The translations under genes and the position numbers were made by a program. Of a stretch of 64,000 nt of DNA, positions 29,617-39,658 are shown piece after piece. Location of the stretch: assembly GCA_947499955.1 (NCBI GenBank), contig CANMQI010000009.1:186001-250000 (forward strand), written 5' to 3'. The notes below the pieces were generated by a model. It ran no database searches, was not told where the DNA came from, and was given only the letters and a program-made list of their open reading frames with translations. Every line of letters starts with the position of its first letter. The stretch's first letter is position 1. The stretch comes from an uncultured Granulosicoccus sp. (lineage in GTDB: Bacteria; Pseudomonadota; Gammaproteobacteria; Granulosicoccales; Granulosicoccaceae).

Positions 29617-31080
29617 ATGAGCTCTACAGATCCATCCCGCGGTACCACTGCGGCTACCGGTACGCAAGGCACCGCCAAATCGGCGACCACCAATTCGCAG
29701 TGGGGTGGCCGCTTCAGTGAGTCCACGGATCAGTTCGTACAGGCATTCACCGCGTCCGTACAGTTCGATCAGCGCATGTATCGTCAGGATATCGAAGGCT
29801 CTCGCGCTCATGCTGCCATGCTGACTCGCATTGGCGTACTCGACGAGACCGATCTCACCGCCATCCGTCAGGGACTGGATGCCATCGAGAAGGAAATAGA
29901 GTCGGGTAATTTCGAATGGTCGGTGGCGCTTGAAGATGTCCATATGAACATCGAAGCTGCGCTGACAGCACGTATCGGGGACGCGGGAAAACGTCTGCAC
30001 ACGGGCCGCTCACGCAATGATCAGGTGGCAACCGATATTCGTCTGTACATGCGTGACGCCTGTGATGCGGCGGCAGCGGAATGCACCCGTCTGCTTGAGG
30101 GACTGTTGCCGCTGGCTCAGGCCAATGCGGGTACCATCATGCCGGGGTTCACCCACCTGCAGACAGCGCAGCCTGTCACCTTCGGTCACCACGTCATGGC
30201 ATGGTTCGAGATGCTGCTGCGTGATCTGGAGCGTCTTGGTGATACCCGTCGACGACTCAATCGCATGCCGCTGGGCGCGGCTGCACTGGCTGGAACCTCT
30301 TACCCCATTGACCGGGAAATCACTCGCGAGCTGTTGCACTTCGACGCGGTGTGCGAGAACTCCCTGGATGCGGTCAGTGATCGTGACTTCGCCATCGAAT
30401 TCTGTTCGAACACGGCTATCTGCCTGATGCACCTGTCGCGCATCGCCGAAGAACTGGTGCTGTGGATGTCGGCGCAGTTCCGCTTCATCGATCTGCCTGA
30501 CCGTTTCTGCACGGGCTCTTCCATCATGCCGCAGAAGAAGAATCCGGATGTGCCTGAACTGGTTCGAGGCAAGACCGGTCGCGCCTATGGCAACCTGATG
30601 TCTCTGCTGACGCTCATGAAGAGCCAGCCACTGGCCTACAACAAGGATAACCAGGAAGACAAGGAACCCCTGTTCGACTCTGTGGATACCTTGCTCGGGT
30701 GTCTGCGTGCCTTTGCCGACATGCTGCCGGCCATACAGGTGCGGGAAGCCGAGATGCGGGCCGCTGCGCGGGACGGGTTTTCCACGGCGACCGATCTGGC
30801 AGACTATCTGGTTCGCAAGGGACTGGCGTTCCGTGATGCCCATGAGGTTGTCGGACTGGCAGTTGCGCACGGTATCCGGCATTCGCTGGATCTGGCCGAC
30901 ATGTCACTGGACGTGCTGCGCGGCTTCAGTGATCACATCGAGGAGGATGTCTTCGACGTGCTCACGCTGGAAGGCTCAGTCAATGCCCGGCGCCATATCG
31001 GCGGCACCGCGCCTGAAGCGGTCAATGCGGCCATCGAGCGTGCTCGAGGCCGACTGGCCAGTGCCTACATGCCGAACTGA
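29617..31080 (+). CDS. argH: Argininosuccinate lyase
   Basis: Last step of arginine synthesis: cleaves argininosuccinate to arginine and fumarate. From the ATG at 29617 the product is 487 residues, starting [19 protein letters not shown], a 25-residue extension before the conserved QWGGRFSE. The fumarase-superfamily signature [11 protein letters not shown] is present, as are VHMNIE and [13 protein letters not shown]. An in-frame start at 29584 is possible but adds only unconserved residues. The stop overlaps the esterase gene on the other strand by 16 bases. Confidence 0.97.
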   Translation: MSSTDPSRGTTAATGTQGTAKSATTNSQWGGRFSESTDQFVQAFTASVQFDQRMYRQDIEGSRAHAAMLTRIGVLDETDLTAIRQGLDAIEKEIESGNFEWSVALEDVHMNIEAALTARIGDAGKRLHTGRSRNDQVATDIRLYMRDACDAAAAECTRLLEGLLPLAQANAGTIMPGFTHLQTAQPVTFGHHVMAWFEMLLRDLERLGDTRRRLNRMPLGAAALAGTSYPIDREITRELLHFDAVCENSLDAVSDRDFAIEFCSNTAICLMHLSRIAEELVLWMSAQFRFIDLPDRFCTGSSIMPQKKNPDVPELVRGKTGRAYGNLMSLLTLMKSQPLAYNKDNQEDKEPLFDSVDTLLGCLRAFADMLPAIQVREAEMRAAARDGFSTATDLADYLVRKGLAFRDAHEVVGLAVAHGIRHSLDLADMSLDVLRGFSDHIEEDVFDVLTLEGSVNARRHIGGTAPEAVNAAIERARGRLASAYMPN

Positions 31081-31742
31081 AGTTTCAGCCAGTTGGAGAT
31101 GTCGGCGACTTCGTCGGCACTCACACTGTGTGGAATCGGATAGCTGTGCCATTCCAGCGCTACCTTGTGTTCGAGCATCGCATCACGTGATTGCTCGGCA
31201 TGGCGTATCTGGATGACATCGTCGTACTGTCCGTGAGCCATGAAGACCGGGACAGACAGGCGATCGGCCGGAATGGCAGGCAGGGATGTTTCCTGAATGG
31301 GCAGGTAGGTGGACAGTGCCAGGATACCGCCGAGGGTGTGCTTGCCGGTCAGGCCTTCATACAGGGCAATGGCGCCACCCTGGGAAAAACCGGCCAGCGT
31401 GATATTGCGTGCAGGAATGCCGGCTTCGATCTGACTGTCGATCAGATCACTGATCAGGCTGGCGGATTCCATGATGCCGGCACTGTCCTGCTGGCGACTG
31501 CCGAAGTCCATGGAGTTGATGTCATACCAGCCGCGCATGGCCGCACCACCATTGACCGTGATGGGTCTGACAGGCGCGTGGGGGAACAGGAACCGGACTC
31601 CGGGACGCTGCAGCAGCTGCAGTTCCGGTACGATGGGCTCGAAGTCATGACCACTGGCACCGAGCCCATGCAGCCATATGACGGCATATTCTGGTTGTTC
31701 GGTGGTGTTGATCTCGATGCAATCGAGCAGTTTCCGGGTCAT
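31065..31742 (-). CDS. Alpha/beta-hydrolase carboxylesterase (phospholipase/carboxylesterase family)
   Basis: Cytoplasmic serine esterase of 225 residues, of the family of Pseudomonas carboxylesterase II and acyl-protein thioesterases. Visible features: [14 protein letters not shown] (oxyanion region), nucleophile elbow GFSQGG, aspartate in [12 protein letters not shown], and histidine in [12 protein letters not shown] chose ATG 31742 ([11 protein letters not shown]) because the frame further up to 31907 overlaps lptM. It is divergent from lptM (73-base gap) and converges on argH. In related genomes cyaY often sits at this place next to lptM; here it is absent. Confidence 0.9.
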   Translation of the reverse strand: MTRKLLDCIEINTTEQPEYAVIWLHGLGASGHDFEPIVPELQLLQRPGVRFLFPHAPVRPITVNGGAAMRGWYDINSMDFGSRQQDSAGIMESASLISDLIDSQIEAGIPARNITLAGFSQGGAIALYEGLTGKHTLGGILALSTYLPIQETSLPAIPADRLSVPVFMAHGQYDDVIQIRHAEQSRDAMLEHKVALEWHSYPIPHSVSADEVADISNWLKLQFGM

Positions 31743-31815
31743 GGGTTCAGGCGGTTTCAGGGTGGTGGGGTGGCGAGGCGAGTATACTCCAAAGCCCCCG
31801 ATTGAAAGTGCCGGC

Positions 31816-32049
31816 ATGATTCTGCGACAACTGATAGCCCTGTTTTCCTGCCTTGTAGCGCTCACGGCACTGTCCGCCTGCGGTAATAAAGGTGATCTGT
31901 ATCTCATACCTGATCCGGTCAGTCAGGAGGATATGGAACAGATCCAGCGGGTTCTTGCTGTCGATGAGGTGCCGGTGGCAGAGCCGACTGAAGTGGACGA
32001 TGACGATATCTATGTAAAACCGGGCAAGAAAGACGCCGCCCAACCTTGA
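31816..32049 (+). CDS. lptM: LptM (YifL)-type small lipoprotein
   Basis: 77-residue lipoprotein. The signal peptide ends LTALSAC with the lipid-acceptor cysteine, followed directly by GNKGDLYLIPD, the hallmark motif of LptM/YifL. In E. coli LptM helps the outer-membrane LPS translocon protein LptD fold. The remaining 40 residues are acidic. Its position directly before lysA-dapF-DUF484-xerC is the usual one. Start at ATG 31816. Confidence 0.85.
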   Translation: MILRQLIALFSCLVALTALSACGNKGDLYLIPDPVSQEDMEQIQRVLAVDEVPVAEPTEVDDDDIYVKPGKKDAAQP

Positions 32050-32169
32050 GAAGGGACGGTTGCAAACGCGGTTGCAGATGCGCACGCTATCGCACCCCTG
32101 AATACTGACGCCTCGACTGTCGACTGGCAGACTCGAGCCCCTACTGATTTCACCTGAAGACCCCATCGC

Positions 32170-33417
32170 ATGACTGCCTTCTACCGTCAATCCGGTTCGA
32201 TGATGAGCGACCGGAAAACCCTGAGTTCACTGGCTGAAGAATTCGGCACTCCCCTGTATGTCTACAACCGGGGAGCCATCGAGCGTGCCTGGCAGGAATT
32301 CGAAACGGCCCTGCAGGGGCATCGTCACCTGATCTGCTATGCCGTCAAGGCGAACAGCAATCTGGCCATCCTGAACATCCTTGCCAGACTCGGTTCCGGC
32401 TTCGATATCGTCTCTGTGGGTGAGCTGAAGCGGGTGCTGGCAGCTGGTGGGCAGGCGGACAAGATCGTGTTTTCAGGTGTTGGCAAGAGTGCCGCAGAGA
32501 TGGCCGCCGGGCTGGAAGCCGGTATTCGCTGCTTCAATGTCGAATCCGATGCCGAGCTGGATCGCCTGGCTGAGGTGGCAGCGGCTCATGGTGTGGTGGC
32601 GCCTGTTTCCTTGCGCATCAATCCCGATGTCGATGCCCAGACTCATCCGTACATCTCCACCGGTCTGAAGGAAAACAAGTTCGGTATCGGCATGAGCCAT
32701 GCGATGGACAGCTACCGGCGCGGTGCGGAGCATGCCAGTCTGGCGATCAAGGGCATCGATTGCCATATCGGTTCACAATTGACTCGGCTGTCTCCCTACG
32801 CCGATGCAGTCGGTCTGCTCATCGACATGGTCGATCGGCTGGCGGATGAAGGTATTCACCTGTCTCACCTGGATGTGGGGGGGGGTCAGGGAATTGCCTA
32901 CACCGAGGATGAAGAGAGCCTGGATATCGGTGCCTGGGCCGACTGTGTGATTCAGGGAGTCGGAGATCGTGAACTGGAAATTCTGGTGGAGCCGGGGCGT
33001 TACGTGGTCGGGCAGGCCGGCGTGCTGCTGACGCGCGTGGAATACCTCAAGAACAATGAAGATCGGCATTTCGCGGTGGTCGATGCGGCCATGAACGACC
33101 TGATCCGGCCCGCGCTGTACAGCGCCTGGCAGGCCATCGAGGAAGTGGAGACGCTACCGCGGGAACAACAGGTGTACGACGTGGTGGGTCCGATCTGCGA
33201 ATCGGCCGACTTCCTTGGCAAGCAACGTCCCCTGTCCATTGCCCAGGACGACCTGCTGTGTGTGCGATCAGCGGGTGCCTATGCCTCTGTCATGAGCTCC
33301 AACTACAACACGCGAGCCCGTGCCGCCGAGGTCATGGTGGATGGTGATGAGGCGCATCTGGTGCGTGCGCGTGAAGACATCGATGCCCTGTTCGCCAACG
33401 AGTACCCCCTGCCGTGA
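32170..33417 (+). CDS. lysA: Diaminopimelate decarboxylase
   Basis: PLP enzyme that converts meso-diaminopimelate to lysine. 415 residues; the PLP lysine is K60 in CYAVKANSNL, and the phosphate-binding glycine block appears as DVGGGQGIAY. Other marks are CHIGSQLTRLSPY and VGPICESADFLG. The ATG at 32170 gives an N-terminus MTAFYRQSG that matches the conserved pre-domain segment, so the full length is kept. The stop overlaps the dapF GTG by four bases. Confidence 0.97.
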   Translation: MTAFYRQSGSMMSDRKTLSSLAEEFGTPLYVYNRGAIERAWQEFETALQGHRHLICYAVKANSNLAILNILARLGSGFDIVSVGELKRVLAAGGQADKIVFSGVGKSAAEMAAGLEAGIRCFNVESDAELDRLAEVAAAHGVVAPVSLRINPDVDAQTHPYISTGLKENKFGIGMSHAMDSYRRGAEHASLAIKGIDCHIGSQLTRLSPYADAVGLLIDMVDRLADEGIHLSHLDVGGGQGIAYTEDEESLDIGAWADCVIQGVGDRELEILVEPGRYVVGQAGVLLTRVEYLKNNEDRHFAVVDAAMNDLIRPALYSAWQAIEEVETLPREQQVYDVVGPICESADFLGKQRPLSIAQDDLLCVRSAGAYASVMSSNYNTRARAAEVMVDGDEAHLVRAREDIDALFANEYPLP

Positions 33418-34247
33418 CATCTATCGCCTTTACCAAGATGCATGGTCTGGGCAATGACTTCATGGTCATTGACAACCAGCAGCAGCACGTCAGTCTCGAA
33501 CCCGAGTTGATACGCAACCTGTCGGACAGGCACACTGGCATCGGCTTTGATCAGCTGCTGGTGGTCGAGAGCCCTTCGGTACCTGAGGCCGAATTCGACT
33601 ATCGCATTTTCAATGCCGATGGTGACGAGGTGGAGCATTGCGGTAATGGCGCCCGCTGCTTTGCGCGGTTCGTCAGCGATCGTGGCATGACCGACAGTCG
33701 TACCATTCGGGTCAATACGAAGAACGGTCTGATCACCCTGTTGCTGCAGGATGACGGGCAGGTCATGGTGCAGATGGGCGTACCGGTATTCGAGCCCGAG
33801 GGTGTGCCGTTTGTCGCAGAGGATGCCGCTCTGTTTCACGATCTGCAGGTGGCCGACGACATTCTTTCGGTGGGTGTGGCCAGTATCGGCAACCCCCATG
33901 TACTGCTGCAGGTCGATGATGTGGACCTTGCCGACGTGGAAGGGCTGGGTCCGTTGATAGAAAGTCACACAAGATTTCCGCGACGCGTCAATGTCAGTTT
34001 CATGCAGATCATCGACCGCCAGCACGTGCGTTTACGCGTGTTCGAACGCGGCGTTGGAGAGACGAGAGCCTGTGGTAGCGGGGCTTGCGCCGCTGTGGCC
34101 ATCGCCCACCGTCAAGGACTCCTTGACAAAACCGTGTTTGTGACCTTACCCGGCGGGGTGTTGAAAATACATTGGCCAAATGAAAACTCATCAATTGAAA
34201 TGACGGGCCCATGTTCTACAGTCTTTGAAGGACACACGAGAATGTAG
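33414..34247 (+). CDS. dapF: Diaminopimelate epimerase
   Basis: Epimerises LL- to meso-diaminopimelate for lysine and peptidoglycan. 277 residues; starts from GTG (FTKMHGLGNDFMVID) in a GTGA overlap with lysA. Both catalytic cysteines are present, in EHCGNGARCF and RACGSGACAAV. The order lysA-dapF-DUF484-xerC is conserved in gammaproteobacteria. DUF484 starts 6 bases after the stop. Confidence 0.98.
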   Translation: MTSIAFTKMHGLGNDFMVIDNQQQHVSLEPELIRNLSDRHTGIGFDQLLVVESPSVPEAEFDYRIFNADGDEVEHCGNGARCFARFVSDRGMTDSRTIRVNTKNGLITLLLQDDGQVMVQMGVPVFEPEGVPFVAEDAALFHDLQVADDILSVGVASIGNPHVLLQVDDVDLADVEGLGPLIESHTRFPRRVNVSFMQIIDRQHVRLRVFERGVGETRACGSGACAAVAIAHRQGLLDKTVFVTLPGGVLKIHWPNENSSIEMTGPCSTVFEGHTRM

Positions 34248-34253
34248 AAAAAA

Positions 34254-35033
34254 ATGCAATCCGAACAATCTGATCTGGGCCACGTTCTTAGCGATGATGA
34301 CGTGCTTCGGTTTCTGGGGGGCAACCCCGAGTTCTTCGTCAACAACCAGGATATTCTGCCAAGGCTTCGTATTCCTCACGAGTCCGGCAAAGCCGTCTCC
34401 CTGATCGAAAAGCAAGTCAGCGTGCTGCGTGGAAAATGCAGCACGCTCGAGAACAGCCTGCGTGATCTGATTGCCGTTGCCCGGGAAAACGAATCCCTGC
34501 ATCAGCGATTGCACCTGCTGTTACAGGAGATCATCTCCACCCGATCGCTGAACCAGATCGTGACACTGACACGCAACAGTCTGCGTGAGAACTTCAACGC
34601 CGATGATGTGCATATCCTGCTGTTCGCCAGCGAGCCGCGAGCGCCCAGGAAGAGTGCCAGCACGAAGAGCACAGGCAAGAGCACAACTCCCCGCACGCGC
34701 AAGCAGAAGGCGGTTGAAGGCATGCAGATCATCCATCACGATGACCCGTCCATTGCCCTGTTCGACGAGCTGTTTGCCGGCACGGATACCATCTGTGGTC
34801 TGCCTGCAGAAGAACTGCTGGCCTGCTTTGTCGGTCAGGACTACGCCAACATCGCCTCGGCGGCACTGATACCCCTGCAATACAAGAACAAACTCGGCGT
34901 GGTCATGCTCACCAGCCGTGACGAATCGCGCTTTGCCTCTGGCAAGGGTGTGATGTTCCTCAATCAGCTGGGGCAGCTGCTGAGCCGGCGACTGCAGACC
35001 TACGGCACCATCGTGCCCGTGACGGCGGAGTGA
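34254..35033 (+). CDS. DUF484 family protein (GAF-like)
   Basis: 259-residue cytoplasmic protein of the family found between dapF and xerC in many gammaproteobacteria; its role is not established. The start VLSDDDVLRFLGGNPEFF and the segment LRGKCSTLENSLRDLI, probably a coiled coil, are typical. The C-terminal half has a GAF-like pattern ending LTSRDESRFASGKGVMFLNQLG. A Lys/Ser/Thr-rich insert lies near residues 130-155. It overlaps the start region of xerC. Confidence 0.9.
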   Translation: MQSEQSDLGHVLSDDDVLRFLGGNPEFFVNNQDILPRLRIPHESGKAVSLIEKQVSVLRGKCSTLENSLRDLIAVARENESLHQRLHLLLQEIISTRSLNQIVTLTRNSLRENFNADDVHILLFASEPRAPRKSASTKSTGKSTTPRTRKQKAVEGMQIIHHDDPSIALFDELFAGTDTICGLPAEELLACFVGQDYANIASAALIPLQYKNKLGVVMLTSRDESRFASGKGVMFLNQLGQLLSRRLQTYGTIVPVTAE

Positions 35034-35035
35034 CG

Positions 35036-36022
35036 ATGGATGGCGGCGAGCAGTCCGGCGGCAGCGTTTCGACGAAGCTGCCGCTGAACGGTGCAGAGAC
35101 TGAGGCGGAGTCGGTTTTCGACGCCGCTATCGAGCGCTATCTGGAAGAACTCCGGGTGGCTCGTCGCAGTTCGCCGCATACGGTCAGCAATTACGCCCGC
35201 GACCTGCGAGCCATTGCCGGCTCGGCCATTGCCAGAGGCGTTGATGGCTGGCAGTCCCTGCGCAGTGATGATGTGCGAGCCATCATCGGTGAGCAGCATC
35301 GCAGCGGTATCTCCGGACGCAGTCTGGCACGACGTCTGTCAGCGCTGCGCGGTCTGTACAACTTCCTGCTCGGACTGGGCGAGTGTCAGCTGAATCCGGC
35401 GCAGGACATTCTCGCCCCCAAGGACAAGAAAGCCTTGCCGTCCACGCTGGACCCGGATGAGGTCAGTCGTCTGTTGGCCCAGAATCTCAATGACCCGATG
35501 ATCTGTCGCGATCTGGCCATGTTCGAACTGATGTATTCATCCGGCTTGCGACTGGCTGAGCTGGTCGGCATCGATCTGGCCGACCTGGACCTGAGTGTGG
35601 GTCAGGTTCGGGTCACCGGCAAAGGCGGCAAGGTGCGTGACCTGCCAGTGGGTGAACATGCGGTCAATGCCATCAACAAATGGTTGGGCTATCGTCGCAG
35701 TCTGCCCGGTGCCGATGAACGGGCCGTCTTTCTCAGCACTCGCGGCAAGCGTATCGCCCCGCGGACCGTCCAGATGCGACTCAAGAAGCTGGCCGAGTCC
35801 CAGGGACTGGACCGAGACTGCTACCCCCACATGCTGCGCCACTCATTTGCCAGCCATCTGCTGGAGAGCAGTGGTGACCTGCGGGCGGTACAGGAGCTGC
35901 TCGGCCACGCCGACATCAGCACCACGCAGATTTACACCCACCTGGACTTCCAGCATCTGGCTCAGGTCTACGATGAGGCGCATCCACGTGCGCGGCGCAA
36001 GAATGTGAAGGAAGACAGCTGA
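35036..36022 (+). CDS. xerC: Tyrosine recombinase XerC
   Basis: Site-specific recombinase that, with XerD, resolves chromosome dimers at dif. The product is 328 residues from the ATG at 35036, which has GGAG five bases upstream; a GTG at 35030 overlapping the DUF484 stop is an alternative. Catalytic residues are visible: Arg in SSGLRLAELVG, His-x-x-Arg in HMLRHSFASHLL, His in LGHADISTTQIYTH and the nucleophile Tyr there. The first ~30 residues are an unconserved extension. It ends 26 bases from a convergent gene. Confidence 0.96.
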   Translation: MDGGEQSGGSVSTKLPLNGAETEAESVFDAAIERYLEELRVARRSSPHTVSNYARDLRAIAGSAIARGVDGWQSLRSDDVRAIIGEQHRSGISGRSLARRLSALRGLYNFLLGLGECQLNPAQDILAPKDKKALPSTLDPDEVSRLLAQNLNDPMICRDLAMFELMYSSGLRLAELVGIDLADLDLSVGQVRVTGKGGKVRDLPVGEHAVNAINKWLGYRRSLPGADERAVFLSTRGKRIAPRTVQMRLKKLAESQGLDRDCYPHMLRHSFASHLLESSGDLRAVQELLGHADISTTQIYTHLDFQHLAQVYDEAHPRARRKNVKEDS

Positions 36023-36048
36023 GGCACCGCCGGGCTGTGCACTCGAGC

Positions 36049-37593
36049 TCAGCCGTCAGTCAGAGAGAACTGGCTGAACAGGCCGTTGGTCTGCAGGCAC
36101 TTGCGTAGCTGAACCTTGCGCGAGCGCCCCCCTTGTGAGGCGGTCAGACGATCTCCGGACTGATACAGATAGCACGGCAGCAGTATGGTCTGCATCACCG
36201 CACGCTGGACCTTGCAGGCAATGATCAGGGCGTTTTCTCCAACGGCGCGCGATTGTTCGTCCAGCAGCTTCGGTGAGGATGGTTGATCGCCGGCTTCCTG
36301 CGCTCGTTCCCGGGTCACGTTCACCGGCAGAACACTGATGGCCAGCACTTCCACACCCATGCAGATCCCCTCGGTGCCCCGGGCATGAACCCACCTGACA
36401 ACGCCCAGTAGCGCGTTGATCTTGCTGCTGTTGCGCTCTTCCGGTGGCCTCAGGGGTTTGTTGGGTGCGGTGACGCTGATCAATTCACCCACTTGTACCA
36501 GGCCAGCGCGACAATGCTCGTTGATCAGGCACAGGCCCTGGGAGGACTGGTTGACCAGAACCCAGCCCGATTCTTCCTCGCTGGGTGTGTCGTCGGGTCG
36601 GTAGAGCAGGTGCGCGCAGACTTCCTTGTGACCGAACACGACGCGGCGCGACTCATGGAGTATCTGTCGGGCCGTTCGACGATGGCGAGTGCGTGCCAGC
36701 GCCACGTGCAATCGGGCCAGCGACTGGCGTTCGAGCACATCACTGCCCAGTACACCGGTCGGGTTCGGACGAATACGCGATGAGAACTTGTCGATTCGAT
36801 ACAGCAGCGGCGCCACGCTGAACCAGCGCACATGCGCGGGACTCTCCGCCAGCAGACTTCTGGCCGGCTCCGGTCGCGAACCCTGAATCAGATTGACGGC
36901 GAAGTCGGTCGGTTGCAGCGTATCGTTGCTACGGCCTCGTTCGATATGGATGTCGGCCACACTGCTGCGCAGAAAATCCAGTACCAGCTGCAGCTGACGT
37001 GCACGTTGTTGAGTGAGGTCGGCCACACTGATGAGCAGGATGAAGCGATAGTGATCGAGCAGTGACAGCAATTCCGAGCCCTGACGTGCTGACAGCAACT
37101 TGTGTTCTTCAGCCAGCGCATAGAGTTGATGTGCATCCTGGATGAGTGCATCGGGTATGCGCCGATAGGCATGGGCAACGGATTCTGCCTGACGTGCCAG
37201 CGCCTGCATGGCGCGGCGCGCATCGTCTGCCAGCGGGGCACTGCTGTCACACAGCAGAATCTTGAAGGCAAAGGCCTCTTCTCGCAGCAGTGCATCGCGC
37301 AGGCGGGCATTGCGTGAAAATTCACGGGTCAGTGGCAGTGGCTGGGCGTGACTGAGCTCACTCAGATGGACATGCAGTTCACGCAGCACCGGAATGAAGC
37401 AGCTGATGACGGCGCGTCGCTGGTCGACATCGTTGTGCAGACGATTACTGTGCTTGAGTCCGCGGTACACTTCACGCGCATCCGATTCCGCTTCCAGCGG
37501 TCGCAGATCTTTCAGCCAGGCAGCCACACCATCGGGATTGACCGGAAAGCTGCCGGTATCGGCTACCGTGCGGTGAGGGACAGTGAGTTGCAT
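36049..37593 (-). CDS. Large hypothetical protein with a PilZ-like C-terminal region
   Basis: 514-residue soluble protein of unknown function. Residues 1-330 are mostly helical and Arg/Leu/Gln-rich with no family I can name. Around 340-420 a PilZ-like pattern appears: GWVLVNQSSQGLCL, then LGVVRWV and GICMGVEVLA. The usual arginine motif of c-di-GMP binding is not obvious, so binding is doubtful. The final 90 residues are basic. I chose ATG 37593; the frame upstream to 37707 would reach into the divergent hslV promoter. It converges on xerC. Confidence 0.75.
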   Translation of the reverse strand: MQLTVPHRTVADTGSFPVNPDGVAAWLKDLRPLEAESDAREVYRGLKHSNRLHNDVDQRRAVISCFIPVLRELHVHLSELSHAQPLPLTREFSRNARLRDALLREEAFAFKILLCDSSAPLADDARRAMQALARQAESVAHAYRRIPDALIQDAHQLYALAEEHKLLSARQGSELLSLLDHYRFILLISVADLTQQRARQLQLVLDFLRSSVADIHIERGRSNDTLQPTDFAVNLIQGSRPEPARSLLAESPAHVRWFSVAPLLYRIDKFSSRIRPNPTGVLGSDVLERQSLARLHVALARTRHRRTARQILHESRRVVFGHKEVCAHLLYRPDDTPSEEESGWVLVNQSSQGLCLINEHCRAGLVQVGELISVTAPNKPLRPPEERNSSKINALLGVVRWVHARGTEGICMGVEVLAISVLPVNVTRERAQEAGDQPSSPKLLDEQSRAVGENALIIACKVQRAVMQTILLPCYLYQSGDRLTASQGGRSRKVQLRKCLQTNGLFSQFSLTDG

Positions 37594-37717
37594 GGCGATG
37601 AGGCTATCACACGCAACAGGCCGTAGTCCGGCTACAGGGCACGCTCTGGTACCTCTGTTCGGGTGCGCAACAGGTACACTGCACGTATTGCAGCAGTAGA
37701 CTGCCAATTACTAACGT

Positions 37718-37734
37718 ATTTTCGCCCCGAAAAT
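37718..37734 (+). promoter_or_regulatory. Palindromic leader element before hslV
   Basis: ATTTTCG-ccc-CGAAAAT, perfect 7-base arms, lies 22 bases upstream of the hslV GTG and just before its ribosome binding site GAGG. It could be an mRNA stem-loop or an operator. A stem-loop in the leader of E. coli hslVU mRNA is known to affect message stability. I did not find a clear heat-shock promoter. Confidence 0.5.
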
Positions 37735-37756
37735 GCGTCCAATGAGGATTGATGTT

Positions 37757-38296
37757 GTGGAACAGTTCCGCGGAACCACGATTTGCTCCGTACGCCGGGG
37801 TAATCAGGTAGTCATCGGTGGTGATGGCCAGGTGAGCATGGGTAACGTGATCATGAAAGGCAACGCCCGCAAGGTGCGACGCCTGTATCGCGACAAGGTA
37901 CTGGCAGGGTTTGCCGGAGGCACCGCTGATGCCTTCACGCTGTTCGAGCGTTTCGAAGCGAAACTGGAAGCCCATGGCGGTCAGTTGACACGCGCAGCCG
38001 TGGAGCTGGCAAAGGATTGGCGCACCGATCGCATGCTGCGACGTCTGGAAGCGCTGCTGGCGGTGGCCGATGACACGGCCTCTCTGGTGATCACCGGTAA
38101 TGGTGATGTCATCGAGCCGGAGAATGGTCTGATTGCCATCGGTTCCGGTGGAGATTATGCCAAGGCCGCCGCCCGTGCCTTGCTGGATCATACCGAGTTG
38201 TCAGCACAGGAGATTGTGCGCTACAGCCTTGAAACAGCGTCAGATATCTGTATCTATACGAACAACAATCTGACGATAGAAACTCTGGATTTTTAG
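37757..38296 (+). CDS. hslV: ATP-dependent protease subunit HslV (ClpQ)
   Basis: Proteolytic subunit of the HslVU protease. I chose the GTG at 37757, giving [14 protein letters not shown] and 179 residues; after removal of six residues the N-terminal threonine is the nucleophile. GAGG nine bases before the GTG supports this. An ATG at 37733 lies inside the leader palindrome and would add residues not found in the family. Conserved blocks include [10 protein letters not shown] and [15 protein letters not shown]. hslU follows after 6 bases. Confidence 0.96.
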   Translation: MEQFRGTTICSVRRGNQVVIGGDGQVSMGNVIMKGNARKVRRLYRDKVLAGFAGGTADAFTLFERFEAKLEAHGGQLTRAAVELAKDWRTDRMLRRLEALLAVADDTASLVITGNGDVIEPENGLIAIGSGGDYAKAAARALLDHTELSAQEIVRYSLETASDICIYTNNNLTIETLDF

Positions 38297-38302
38297 AACA
38301 CC

Positions 38303-39634
38303 ATGTCCAACATGACCCCGCGCGAAATCGTTCAAGAGCTTGACAAGCACATCATTGGCCAGGCCAATGCCAAGCGTGCGGTGGCGGTTGCCCTGCGCAA
38401 TCGCTGGCGTCGACAGCAGCTTGATGACACCCTCAAGAACGAGATCACACCCAAGAACATCCTGATGATCGGGCCGACAGGTGTCGGCAAGACCGAGATT
38501 GCCCGGCGACTGGCGAGGCTGGCCAACGCCCCCTTCATCAAGGTGGAAGCGACCAAGTTCACCGAAGTCGGTTACGTGGGACGCGATGTCGAATCGATCA
38601 TCCGCGATCTGGCCGATGTTGCGCTGAAGGAGACGCGTGAGCAGGCCATGGCGCAGCAGCGCAACCGTGCCGAGGATGCTGCCGAGGAGCGCGTGCTGGA
38701 CGTCTTGCTGCCTCCTGCCAGTAACGTCGGCTTCAATGTCAGTGAAACCCCCGAGAGCAATACGCGACAGAAGTTTCGCAAGAAGCTGCGTGAAGGGGAT
38801 CTGGATGACAAGGAAATCGAAATAGAGATCAGCCAGGCGCAGGCGGGTGTGGAAATCATGGCACCGCCGGGCATGGAAGAAATGTCGCAGCAGCTGCAGG
38901 GCATGTTCCAGAACCTGGGAGGAGGTCAGACTCGCAAGCGCAAGCTGCCGATTCGTGAAGCCATGAAGCACCTGGTGGATGAAGAAGCCGCAAAGCTGAT
39001 CAACGATGAAGAGCTCAAGGCACAGGCTCTCGAGAATATCGAACAGAATGGCATTGTCTTCATCGATGAGATCGACAAGGTTGCGCGCAGTGGCGAGCGA
39101 GGCAGTGGCGTGGATGTGTCGCGTGACGGTGTGCAGCGTGACCTGCTGCCATTGATAGAGGGCAGTACGGTGTCCACCAAGTTCGGTATGGTCAAGACCG
39201 ATCACATCCTGTTCATCGCCTGTGGTGCCTTCCATCTGTCCAAGCCGTCCGATCTCATTCCCGAATTGCAGGGCCGGTTGCCGATACGGGTGGAACTGGA
39301 AGCACTCAGCAGTCAGGATTTTCAGCGTATTCTCAGTGAGCCCGATGCCTCCCTGACCGAGCAGGCAATTGCCTTGCTGGGTACCGAGGAGGTGAAGCTG
39401 GAATTCACCAGCGATGGCATTTCGCGGATCGCCGAGGTTGCCTGGCAGGTGAATGAGAGTACCGAGAATATCGGTGCACGTCGTCTGCACACCGTCATGG
39501 AACGACTCCTGGAAACAGCCTCCTTCGAGGCGTCCGACTCCGCCGGTACGACTGTCAAGGTCGATGCCGATTATGTCGATGCTCATCTGGGTGATCTGGT
39601 GCAGGATGTCGATCTGAGTCGTTATATCCTGTAA
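38303..39634 (+). CDS. hslU: ATP-dependent protease ATPase subunit HslU (ClpY)
   Basis: AAA+ unfoldase that feeds substrates to HslV. 443 residues. Walker A is GPTGVGKTE; Walker B lies in [12 protein letters not shown]. The I-domain is the charged middle part. The C-terminus ends DVDLSRYIL, the tail that docks into HslV. Spacing of 6 bases after hslV confirms the operon. Confidence 0.98.
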   Translation: MSNMTPREIVQELDKHIIGQANAKRAVAVALRNRWRRQQLDDTLKNEITPKNILMIGPTGVGKTEIARRLARLANAPFIKVEATKFTEVGYVGRDVESIIRDLADVALKETREQAMAQQRNRAEDAAEERVLDVLLPPASNVGFNVSETPESNTRQKFRKKLREGDLDDKEIEIEISQAQAGVEIMAPPGMEEMSQQLQGMFQNLGGGQTRKRKLPIREAMKHLVDEEAAKLINDEELKAQALENIEQNGIVFIDEIDKVARSGERGSGVDVSRDGVQRDLLPLIEGSTVSTKFGMVKTDHILFIACGAFHLSKPSDLIPELQGRLPIRVELEALSSQDFQRILSEPDASLTEQAIALLGTEEVKLEFTSDGISRIAEVAWQVNESTENIGARRLHTVMERLLETASFEASDSAGTTVKVDADYVDAHLGDLVQDVDLSRYIL

Positions 39635-39658
39635 TCATCGCCGAGCAATCCGACAGAC

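Noticed and set aside
31781..31790. AGTATACTCC as a bidirectional -10 for esterase and lptM
   Set aside because: The -10 TATACT is present on both strands, but no acceptable -35 lies at the right distance on either.
37764..37775. GTTCCGCGGAAC as a parS-like site in hslV
   Set aside because: Palindromic but lacks the CACGTG core of parS.
38240..39586. 448-codon minus-strand open frame across hslU
   Set aside because: Antisense shadow of hslU, rich in Gly/Leu/His without domain signals.
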